Assembly: GCA_002898015.1 (NCBI GenBank)
Contig: BDTM01000016.1
Location: 102,535 to 160,843 of the forward strand
DNA: 58,309 nucleotides
Direction of reading: 5' to 3'
DNA from: a bacterium BMS3Bbin03
GTDB taxonomy: Bacteria; Zhuqueibacterota; JdFR-76; BMS3Abin05
Part shown: positions 7,866 to 14,940 of the stretch, piece after piece
Layout: every line of letters starts with the position of its first letter
Position numbering within the stretch: position 1 is the stretch's first letter
Program-made: the position numbers and the translations under genes
Notes under the pieces: model-generated
Database searches by the model: none
Seen by the model: only the letters and a program-made list of their open reading frames with translations
What the model was told of the DNA's origin: nothing

Positions 7866-9794
7866 ATGGCGGGAAAGCTGCTGGACAGGATTGAATATCC
7901 TGAGGATATTAAAAAATTATCGATTCCCGAACTGTCACAGTTAGCGGAGGAGCTTCGGGAATATCTCGTAAATGTGGTCAGCAAAACGGGGGGGCACCTG
8001 GCACCCAGCCTGGGTGTAGTGGAACTCACACTCGCGCTTCATTATGTGTTAAATGCGCCGAGAGACAAAATTGTCTGGGATGTGGGGCATCAGGCGTATA
8101 TTCACAAAATTATAACGGGGCGAAAGGACAGGCTTCACACCATTCGGCAATACGGCGGCATCAGCGGGTTCACAAAGATAGAGGAGAGTGAATACGATAC
8201 ATTCGGGGTCGGCCATGCCAGCACGTCCATTTCCGCCGCTCTGGGAATGGCTTATGTCAGGGACTATCAAAAGGAAGACTACAAGGTTATTACGGTGATT
8301 GGGGACGGGGCTTTGACGGGAGGCATTTCATTTGAAGGATTAAACAACGCAGGCGCTTCCGGGAAAGATATTATCATTATTTTGAATGATAATAAAATGT
8401 CGATCTCGCCCAACGTCGGCGCCATTTCCAGTTATCTCACAAGCATGAAAAGCAACCCGCTGTACAACCGCATTAAAAATGATATCTGGAAGCTGACAGG
8501 CAAAATGGCATCCGTCGGGGTCAATATCCGAAAGACAGTCCGGCATCTTGAGATCGCCGTAAAAGCCGCCATCACGCCAGGTATTTTGTTTGAGCAATTT
8601 GGCTTTCGGTATTTCGGCCCGATTGACGGCCACAATCTCTCGCAATTAATCCGGACGCTGCAGGATATAAAAGTACTGCACGGGCCCATTTTTTTGCACG
8701 TGGTCACGGTTAAGGGAAAAGGCTACAAACCGGCTGAAGAAGATGCCCCCAAATTTCACGGACTCGGTGCTTTTGATAAATTTACAGGGATGACGCTTTC
8801 CAAGAGCACCACTTTCAGCTACACAAAAGTGTTCGGCAAAACATTGGTTGATATTGCGAATAAAGATAAGCGGATTATCGGAATTACGGCGGCGATGCCG
8901 GCCGGCACCGGAATGGAGTTTATGAAAGAGGCTCATCCGGACCGTTTTATTGATGTGGGGATTGCCGAACAACACGCCGTTACATTTGCCGCCGGTCTGG
9001 CGGTTTCGGGCTACAAACCGGTGGTTGCCATTTACTCCTCTTTTTTACAGCGTGCCTTCGATCAGGTTGTTCACGATATCGGTATTCAGAAGCTGCCGGT
9101 CGTTTTCGCTCTGGATCGCGGCGGACTGGTTGGAGAAGACGGCCCCACACACCACGGGGTGTTCGATTTAAGCTATTTACGAATCATTCCGAATTTCGTG
9201 GTGATGGCTCCGAAGGATGAAGCGGAGCTGCAGGATATGCTCTGGACGGCCGTGCATCACCACGACGGCCCGATTGCTTTTCGTTATCCCCGGGGAACGG
9301 GCCTCGGCGTCCCGCTTCGTCACACCTATAAAAAACTGGTCATTGGGAAAAGCGAAAATCTGCGTAAAGGCACGGATGTGGCCCTCTTGGCGGTCGGGCG
9401 AATGGTCGATTTTAGCATGAAGGCGGCGAAAATTCTCGACGAAAAGGGGATTTCGGCACAGGTGGAAAACATGCGTTTTATTCGTCCGATTGATCAGAAA
9501 AAGCTGGATGCGATTGCGAAAAAATTCACACTTGTTTTTACCCTGGAAGATAATGTCATTACCGGAGGCTTTGGTTCCGGCGTGTTGGAATATTTCGCCG
9601 ATAGCGGGAAAAACAATGTTCGCGTGGTTCGCCTGGGACTTCCCGATGGGTTTATTGAACAGGGTTCTGTTGATATCCTCTTTAAAAAACTGAATTTACA
9701 TCCCGAGGGCATTGCTGCACAGGTTAAAGAAGAGTACGATTTACACCGGTCGGAATTGAAAGTGATCAAAAAAGTGGCTTCCCGGGCGTCCTGA
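7866..9794 (+). CDS. dxs: 1-deoxy-D-xylulose-5-phosphate synthase
   Basis: This is the first enzyme of the MEP isoprenoid pathway. It condenses pyruvate and glyceraldehyde 3-phosphate using thiamine diphosphate. The 642 residues cover the full family length. The N-terminal region has WDVGHQAY and the cofactor motif GDGALTGG running to ILNDNKMSISPNVG. The pyrimidine domain starts near 315 with the catalytic Glu in DVGIAEQHAVTFAAG. The C-terminal transketolase domain follows, including LEDNVITGGFGS. AAGAGGA precedes the ATG. Its product feeds isoprenoids that the UbiA and reductase enzymes at 34-36 kb would use. Confidence 0.96.
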   Translation: MAGKLLDRIEYPEDIKKLSIPELSQLAEELREYLVNVVSKTGGHLAPSLGVVELTLALHYVLNAPRDKIVWDVGHQAYIHKIITGRKDRLHTIRQYGGISGFTKIEESEYDTFGVGHASTSISAALGMAYVRDYQKEDYKVITVIGDGALTGGISFEGLNNAGASGKDIIIILNDNKMSISPNVGAISSYLTSMKSNPLYNRIKNDIWKLTGKMASVGVNIRKTVRHLEIAVKAAITPGILFEQFGFRYFGPIDGHNLSQLIRTLQDIKVLHGPIFLHVVTVKGKGYKPAEEDAPKFHGLGAFDKFTGMTLSKSTTFSYTKVFGKTLVDIANKDKRIIGITAAMPAGTGMEFMKEAHPDRFIDVGIAEQHAVTFAAGLAVSGYKPVVAIYSSFLQRAFDQVVHDIGIQKLPVVFALDRGGLVGEDGPTHHGVFDLSYLRIIPNFVVMAPKDEAELQDMLWTAVHHHDGPIAFRYPRGTGLGVPLRHTYKKLVIGKSENLRKGTDVALLAVGRMVDFSMKAAKILDEKGISAQVENMRFIRPIDQKKLDAIAKKFTLVFTLEDNVITGGFGSGVLEYFADSGKNNVRVVRLGLPDGFIEQGSVDILFKKLNLHPEGIAAQVKEEYDLHRSELKVIKKVASRAS

Positions 9795-9859
9795 AGACCC
9801 GAATTTGAAAGAAACCGCTAAAAAATTAAATTAGAAACGATCAAGCAAATAAGGCTGAA

Positions 9860-10741
9860 ATGACTTTCGGTATTGTTGCAAATCTTGGTAAGCAAAAGGC
9901 TCGGGAAGCCATTCCCACCTTTTTGGGTTTATTGGCGGAAAAAGGGATTCCGGCCGTCGTCACCACATCTATCCGGCGGGAATTGGACATCGAAGCGTTT
10001 AACCCCTCGGATTACCACCGTTCTGAAATCGGTTTCCATTGCGACATTGTCATTGCGTTCGGAGGCGACGGCACAATGCTTTCCACCGCCCGGGAAGTGA
10101 GTCACACACAGGTGCCCATTTTGGGCGTTAATCTGGGGAGATTCGGATTTCTGGCAGAAATCTCCATTAAAGAGCTTTACGAACAGGTTGAAAAAATTGC
10201 TTCCGGAAATTATGAAGTCGAAACGCGAATGGCTCTTGAAGCCAGGGTTTTCCACGGAGCGAAAGAACGCACCTTTTTTGCATGCAATGACGTGGTTCTG
10301 GATCGCTACAGTTCCTCCCGTACTATTTTGATCGATACCTACATCGACGGTGAATATCTGAATACGTACAACGCCGACGGCATCATTATTTCCAGTCCGA
10401 CGGGTTCGACTGCGTACAATCTTTCCGCCGGCGGCCCGCTGTTAGCCACTGATCTGGAAGCTCTGATTGTCACACCGATCTGTTCGCATTCCCTGTCCCA
10501 GCGGCCCTTGGTCATTAATCCGCGGCGCACGATCAAAATAAAAGCGCGTTCGGAAGGACGGAAAATGCTGTTTACGGCCGACGGACAGGATGTGCTGGAT
10601 GTCACGGAAAAAGACGTGATCGAGGTTCGAAAATCGCGTTATCCGGTGAAATTAGTGAAATTTTCGGGTAAAAGTTTTTATCAGGTGTTACGCACAAAAC
10701 TCAATTGGGGAGAAAATAAATGTTCGAACGAGTCGATTTAA
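9860..10741 (+). CDS. nadK: NAD kinase
   Basis: This enzyme phosphorylates NAD to NADP. The 293 residues carry the family motifs: GGDGTML near residue 74, GVNLGRFGFLAEI, CNDVVL, and the NAD-binding PTGSTAYNLSAGGPL. The C-terminus is slightly extended and polar. The gene lies 65 bases after dxs. A 32-residue open frame overlaps its 3' end. Confidence 0.95.
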   Translation: MTFGIVANLGKQKAREAIPTFLGLLAEKGIPAVVTTSIRRELDIEAFNPSDYHRSEIGFHCDIVIAFGGDGTMLSTAREVSHTQVPILGVNLGRFGFLAEISIKELYEQVEKIASGNYEVETRMALEARVFHGAKERTFFACNDVVLDRYSSSRTILIDTYIDGEYLNTYNADGIIISSPTGSTAYNLSAGGPLLATDLEALIVTPICSHSLSQRPLVINPRRTIKIKARSEGRKMLFTADGQDVLDVTEKDVIEVRKSRYPVKLVKFSGKSFYQVLRTKLNWGENKCSNESI

Positions 10742-10818
10742 TTTACCAATTGACGCACCGTTTATTTTTCAAAAACCTTCCGGAGATCAAACTTCAAAAC
10801 AGAAACATCACACCCTAA
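10720..10818 (+). CDS. Possible short ORF overlapping the nadK end
   Basis: This 32-residue frame begins MFERVDLIYQLTHRLFFK. It starts inside nadK (22-base overlap in another frame) with GGGAG eight bases upstream. I recognise no family. It could be a small protein, the remnant of a longer gene, or chance. Confidence 0.25.
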   Translation: MFERVDLIYQLTHRLFFKNLPEIKLQNRNITP

Positions 10819-10887
10819 AAAAATCCGCGTCGATCTGCCGTAATAGAAAAAAATTTTTCAAAATTATTGAAAATGAATGGAATTTAC

Positions 10888-10915
10888 TTGCATTCCCAAA
10901 AAAAAATTATATATT
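10888..10915 (+). promoter_or_regulatory. Promoter of groEL
   Basis: TTGCAT (10888-10893) and TATATT (10910-10915) are spaced by 16 bases inside an AT-rich tract. The CIRCE operator begins ten bases downstream, so the start site would lie at or just before the operator, the usual layout for HrcA repression. No other signal was found between 10819 and 10887. Confidence 0.65.
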
Positions 10916-10924
10916 TTAGTTTGT

Positions 10925-10951
10925 TTAGCACTCTCCTTGTTAGAGTGCTAA
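10925..10951 (+). promoter_or_regulatory. CIRCE operator (HrcA binding site)
   Basis: TTAGCACTC (10925-10933) and GAGTGCTAA (10943-10951) form a perfect nine-base inverted repeat with a nine-base spacer. This is the exact consensus of the CIRCE element bound by the heat-shock repressor HrcA. HrcA itself is not in the window. Confidence 0.97.
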
Positions 10952-11029
10952 CAAAAAGGCTTTTTTAAAAAGAGGTGTAGAAAATAGTTCATTAAGAAGG
11001 AATACTTTAAGGAAAGGAGGGGTTACAAT

Positions 11030-12661
11030 ATGCCCAAAATTATTAAATACGGTGTCGAGTCAAGGACTGCACTCAAATCGGGTGTGGACCAGTTGGCCGA
11101 TGCCGTAGTCGTTACATTAGGTCCCAAAGGCAGGAACGTATTAATCGACAAAAAATTTGGTGCCCCTACCGTCACAAAAGACGGTGTCACAGTCGCAAAG
11201 GAAATTGAGCTGGAAGATCCGGTTGAAAATATGGGAGCACAGATGGTCAAAGAAGTGGCGTCCAAAACCAGTGATCTCGCCGGTGACGGAACCACAACCG
11301 CAACCGTATTAGCCCGGTCCATTTTTGATGAAGGTTTGAAAAATGTAACAGCCGGTGCGAATCCCATGCACCTGAAACGCGGCATTGATAAAGCAGTCAA
11401 ATCGGTAGTAGAAGAAATTAAAAAGATAAGCCAGGAAGTAAAAAACAAATCTGAGATTGCTCAGGTCGGCGCGATTTCCGCAAACAACGATAAATCCATC
11501 GGTGAATTGATCGCAGATGCTATGGATAAGGTCGGTAAAGACGGCGTTATCACAGTGGAAGAAGCAAAAGGAACGGACACGACCTTAGAGGTTGTCGAGG
11601 GAATGCAGTTTGACCGCGGCTACCTTTCTCCTTATTTCGTGACCAATCCGGACACCATGGAGGCTGTTCTGGATGAACCCCTAATCTTAATCTACGACAA
11701 AAAGATTAGTGCCATGAAAGACTTGCTTCCCATTCTGGAGAAGATTGCACAAATGGGCAAGCCCCTATTGATTATTGCCGAAGATGTGGATGGCGAAGCG
11801 CTGGCCACTCTGGTGGTGAACAAATTGCGCGGCACTTTAAAGGGCGCTGCGGTTAAAGCCCCCGGGTTTGGTGATCGCCGGAAAGCCATGTTGGAAGACA
11901 TCGCCATTTTAACCGGCGGCCGTGTGATTTCAGAAGAGACCGGATTCAAGCTGGAGAATGCCCAGTTGGGTGATCTGGGAAAAGCCAAGCGCATCACCAT
12001 CGATAAAGACAATACGACGATTGTGGAAGGTGCCGGTAAAACGGAAGATATTAAGGCACGGATCAATCAAATTCGCCGCCAGATTGACACGACGACATCC
12101 GATTATGATCGTGAAAAGCTGCAGGAGCGGTTGGCTAAACTGGCCGGCGGTGTAGCTGTCCTGAGTATCGGTGCGGCTTCTGAAGTTGAGATGAAGGAGA
12201 AAAAAGCACGCGTTGAAGATGCTTTACATGCCACACGAGCGGCAGTGGAAGAGGGCATCATTCCCGGCGGCGGCGTGGCGCTGCTGCGGGCTGCGAAGCT
12301 ATTGGAAAACATGAAGGGTGAAACGGAAGACGAAACCGTCGGAATCGAGATTGTGAAACGTGCACTGGAAGAACCCATTCGGAAGATTGCCGAGAATGCC
12401 GGCTGGGAAGGTTCCGTGGTGGTGTTTAAGGTGATTGATAAAGACGGCGACTTTGGTTTCAACGCAGAAACCGAAAAATTTGAAAATCTGGTGCAGGCCG
12501 GCGTTATCGATCCGACAAAAGTGACACGGACAGCCCTTGAGAATGCGGCCAGTGTAGCGTCCATGCTGCTGATGACGGAAGCCACTGTGGTGGATAAGCC
12601 TGAAGAAGAAAAAGCAGGTCCTCCCATGCCTCCGGGCGGCGGTTATGGCGGTATGTATTAA
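11030..12661 (+). CDS. groEL: Chaperonin GroEL (60 kDa)
   Basis: This is the chaperonin ring subunit, 543 residues, full length. Typical segments include [17 protein letters not shown], the ATP-site [10 protein letters not shown], and [20 protein letters not shown]. The tail is a short GGYGGMY instead of long GGM repeats. A strong GGAAAGGAGG ribosome site precedes the ATG. No groES gene lies upstream or downstream; CIRCE and the promoter sit directly before groEL, and a terminator follows, so it is transcribed alone. Confidence 0.98.
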   Translation: MPKIIKYGVESRTALKSGVDQLADAVVVTLGPKGRNVLIDKKFGAPTVTKDGVTVAKEIELEDPVENMGAQMVKEVASKTSDLAGDGTTTATVLARSIFDEGLKNVTAGANPMHLKRGIDKAVKSVVEEIKKISQEVKNKSEIAQVGAISANNDKSIGELIADAMDKVGKDGVITVEEAKGTDTTLEVVEGMQFDRGYLSPYFVTNPDTMEAVLDEPLILIYDKKISAMKDLLPILEKIAQMGKPLLIIAEDVDGEALATLVVNKLRGTLKGAAVKAPGFGDRRKAMLEDIAILTGGRVISEETGFKLENAQLGDLGKAKRITIDKDNTTIVEGAGKTEDIKARINQIRRQIDTTTSDYDREKLQERLAKLAGGVAVLSIGAASEVEMKEKKARVEDALHATRAAVEEGIIPGGGVALLRAAKLLENMKGETEDETVGIEIVKRALEEPIRKIAENAGWEGSVVVFKVIDKDGDFGFNAETEKFENLVQAGVIDPTKVTRTALENAASVASMLLMTEATVVDKPEEEKAGPPMPPGGGYGGMY

Positions 12662-12683
12662 TAAATTCTTTGTTTACTAAAAA

Positions 12684-12717
12684 TGAGGCTCCGGATTTTC
12701 GGAGCCTTTTTTATTTC
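12684..12717 (+). terminator. Terminator after groEL, probably bidirectional
   Basis: GGCTCCG (12687-12693) and CGGAGCC (12700-12706) form a seven-base stem with a six-base loop, followed by a T-run on the plus strand. Read on the minus strand the hairpin is followed by CATTTTTAG, so it can also end the converging gene at 12711. Confidence 0.85.
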
Positions 12718-14252
12718 AAATACAATAATTTTTTCGTTTGGACAATCAGCTCAGGTCTTGTTCCGGTTACCGGTTTTGCCGTCAGCCGGTAAAAATAAAC
12801 CCCGCCGGCAAGCGCTTTCGGAGACCAACTAACGAAATAAGTTCCCGCCTTAAATGGCCCTGAAGCCAGTGTTAGAACAGCTTTGCCCGTCACATTGTAA
12901 ATCGTCAGGTGAATGGTACAACTCACCGGCAGAGAAAAGCGAATCCTGGTCATCGGATTAAACGGATTGGGATAATTTTGTTTCAATGAAAACCCGGCCG
13001 TCATATTGGATTGGGTGTCTGAAACGGAAGAAATAAGCCCCGTGTAAGCTTGCTTTAATTGGATCAGAGCATACCGGGCCAATCCGGATTCGATATTCTC
13101 CATGGCTGAAATGTTCACAACGCCGTTGGTGCGCCACTGTTGAAGTTGTGCTTCTGCGGCCGTAAAAATGGAGTCTTCCGCGGGAAACGTCCGTGCCCAT
13201 AAACCGCCGCCCTCTGCATTCCGAAGTTTGTAAGAATCGATGTAATTGGTATTCGGCAGGTAATCGAAGAGAAGGGCCTTAATTTTATTGGCCTCGTCAC
13301 AGAGCGGTGCGGTCGGATCGCCGCCGGCTTCCGGCGGAGTCTGGGCCGCAGGCCAGTAAGGCAAGGCGATGGAAGAAGCCGGCTGTCCCAGAATAGCCCA
13401 CATCGTGCTTAATTTTGGGGATTCCCCGGTTAGAATACCTTGAATTACCACTGCCGAAACGGAAGATGAACGGCAAATACTGACGCCCGTGTAAATGTAT
13501 CCGAACGGCCGGTCCGGTTTCCAGCGTTCCGGAAACGGAACCGGTACGGGGTTGCTGTCGAAATCCGAAAAATCCCGCATCTGGTACCGGAGGATGCTTC
13601 TGTAATTGAGTGTGTCTCCCGAATAAAAATCACCGATGAGTTTAACCGTGCGATGGTACCGTTCTATCCCGGAATTTCCGCCCCCGGTGACGGAGAAATT
13701 TGTGCGCAAGACGTACCCGTTTGGCGCCTGAGCGGCGTTGTTTGCATCGAATTTCCGGTAAAAAGTCCCGCCTGTTTCAAAAATGGCCGCCTGCCCGGTG
13801 GAATCAATCACGCCAAAATTTGCATGGGTCTGGCGCCCGGTCACATTGGTGCTGTCCAAAAAGTGTTGAAATTCGGCGACGGTTGCGCAGTTTCCCAGAA
13901 CATCCCGCATGAGTAAACCGTTTGTCAAACCGGAATCGGAAGCCTGTAAATCTCCGGAATAGGAATTTAAAATGGCAAATCCCTTTTCGTTCAGCCCCAT
14001 CCAGGCATAAGTGCCCCCGGCATTCACGACGGAAACAAATTTGTACCGGTAAGAGGTGTTGGTGTAAATTTCATTGTTGGGGCGGGATTGTAAATCGCGT
14101 GTTTTCCAGAGCAGGGGCCGTCCGTCCGCCGTGGCTTTGCCCGAAGCCACACCGATGGTGCACGCTTCGGCCGGCTGGACGTAAATCAGCCTCACTACTT
14201 GAATCAGCAGGAATGTGAGAAGCAAACTGTAAAGGAAGTGACGCGTTTTCAT
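12711..14252 (-). CDS. Secreted C45-type Ntn amidase with T9SS sorting domain
   Basis: This 513-residue exported protein belongs to the C45/acyl-CoA:6-APA acyltransferase-like Ntn hydrolases, which cleave amide bonds with an N-terminal Cys. The hydrophobic signal peptide ends PAEA directly before Cys31 (CTIGVASGKAT), so signal peptidase cleavage at AEA|C would by itself expose the nucleophile. The middle keeps the family pattern (WMGLNEKGFAILNS, NFGVIDSTGQAAIFETGG, VLRTNF). The last ~85 residues form a T9SS type A domain (QNYPNPFNP; GVYFYRLTA). It is the only minus-strand gene here and has its own promoter. A shorter paralogue lies at 17692. The substrate is unknown; N-acylated amino acids or peptides are plausible. 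Confidence 0.85.
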   Translation of the reverse strand: MKTRHFLYSLLLTFLLIQVVRLIYVQPAEACTIGVASGKATADGRPLLWKTRDLQSRPNNEIYTNTSYRYKFVSVVNAGGTYAWMGLNEKGFAILNSYSGDLQASDSGLTNGLLMRDVLGNCATVAEFQHFLDSTNVTGRQTHANFGVIDSTGQAAIFETGGTFYRKFDANNAAQAPNGYVLRTNFSVTGGGNSGIERYHRTVKLIGDFYSGDTLNYRSILRYQMRDFSDFDSNPVPVPFPERWKPDRPFGYIYTGVSICRSSSVSAVVIQGILTGESPKLSTMWAILGQPASSIALPYWPAAQTPPEAGGDPTAPLCDEANKIKALLFDYLPNTNYIDSYKLRNAEGGGLWARTFPAEDSIFTAAEAQLQQWRTNGVVNISAMENIESGLARYALIQLKQAYTGLISSVSDTQSNMTAGFSLKQNYPNPFNPMTRIRFSLPVSCTIHLTIYNVTGKAVLTLASGPFKAGTYFVSWSPKALAGGVYFYRLTAKPVTGTRPELIVQTKKLLYLK

Positions 14253-14332
14253 CGCATTATTTTCTCCGCGGTTTAATCTTTTTTACCTTTAGAAATGAAG
14301 GTTCGGCGGACAACAGGATAAGAATTAGTTAA

Positions 14333-14361
14333 AAATTAACAAATTCCGCCCATTTTGTCAA
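14333..14361 (-). promoter_or_regulatory. Promoter of the minus-strand C45 gene
   Basis: On the minus strand TTGACA (14361-14356) and TAATTT (14338-14333) are 17 bases apart. Transcription would begin near 14326, giving a ~74-base leader before the start codon at 14252. Confidence 0.6.
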
Positions 14362-14615
14362 GCGGAAAATGAGTGCACTGCAATAACCTCAATTACGGGT
14401 GGGCTGCAAAAAAAGAGTGACATTGGTTTTGTTATCTTCCGGTCTTTTTCATTTATCTTTTTTGAATAGACTCAATTCTACTTCATCAACTTCTAAAATC
14501 AGTATTTGTTAATCGATATTCGGTGTTTTTTATTATTATTATTTTTTGACTTGAAGACATCTCACCAATAAATTTCTGATCTTCCCTGTAAAGAACTCGC
14601 ACAGATAAAAGGGCT

Positions 14616-14637
14616 GCCCCGTGGTAAACCGCGGGGC
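14616..14637. repeat. REP-like palindrome, copy 1
   Basis: GCCCCGTGGT and ACCGCGGGGC form a ten-base inverted repeat with one G-T wobble. The flank CTAAG matches, in inverted orientation, the CTTAG flank of copy 2 at 14748, so both look like members of one dispersed repeat family. The surrounding gap (14253-14940) holds no supported gene. Confidence 0.6.
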
Positions 14638-14648
14638 TAAGAAAAGAA

Positions 14649-14674
14649 AGGACGCTGAGGCGTCCTGTTTTTTT
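14649..14674 (+). terminator. Orphan terminator-like hairpin
   Basis: AGGACGC (14649-14655) and GCGTCCT (14660-14666) form a perfect seven-base stem with loop TGAG, followed by a T-run. No plus-strand gene ends nearby, so it may end an unrecognised RNA or belong to the repeat cluster. Confidence 0.55.
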
Positions 14675-14747
14675 AATTTGTGATAATTCGTGGGCCTTTC
14701 TTTTTTTATGTTGTGTCATCACCCTTTAAGGCGCTTCCCATTCTTAG

Positions 14748-14767
14748 CCTGATGGTTCACCATCGGG
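14748..14767. repeat. REP-like palindrome, copy 2
   Basis: CCTGATGGT and ACCATCGGG form a nine-base inverted repeat with one T-G pair. It is preceded by CTTAG, which matches the inverted flank of copy 1 at 14616. Confidence 0.5.
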
Positions 14768-14809
14768 TGGATCCGTCAGTGAGGTTTTACAAAAATGGTA
14801 AAAAAACGC

Positions 14810-14838
14810 TTGACATAATTAAATATATTCATTAATAT
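14810..14838 (+). promoter_or_regulatory. Promoter of the M14 peptidase gene
   Basis: TTGACA (14810-14815) and TAATAT (14833-14838) are separated by 17 bases, close to the sigma-70 consensus. The transcript would carry a ~95-base leader. Confidence 0.7.
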
Positions 14839-14940
14839 AGGGTACAATTTAAGCTTTCCTTTTTTAGCATCGTTCTTGGGCCATCACCGAAAATATTACT
14901 AAATTTTTTCAAATGGGGTTTCGTTTCTTGCGGAGGAAAA

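Noticed and set aside
12103..12627. 174-residue minus-strand frame opposite groEL
   Set aside because: It is Ser/Ala/Thr-rich, typical of the antisense of GroEL, with no start signal.
14486..14722. 78-residue minus-strand frame in the 14.3-14.9 kb gap
   Set aside because: It crosses the two hairpins at 14616-14666, has no domain and no convincing ribosome site.
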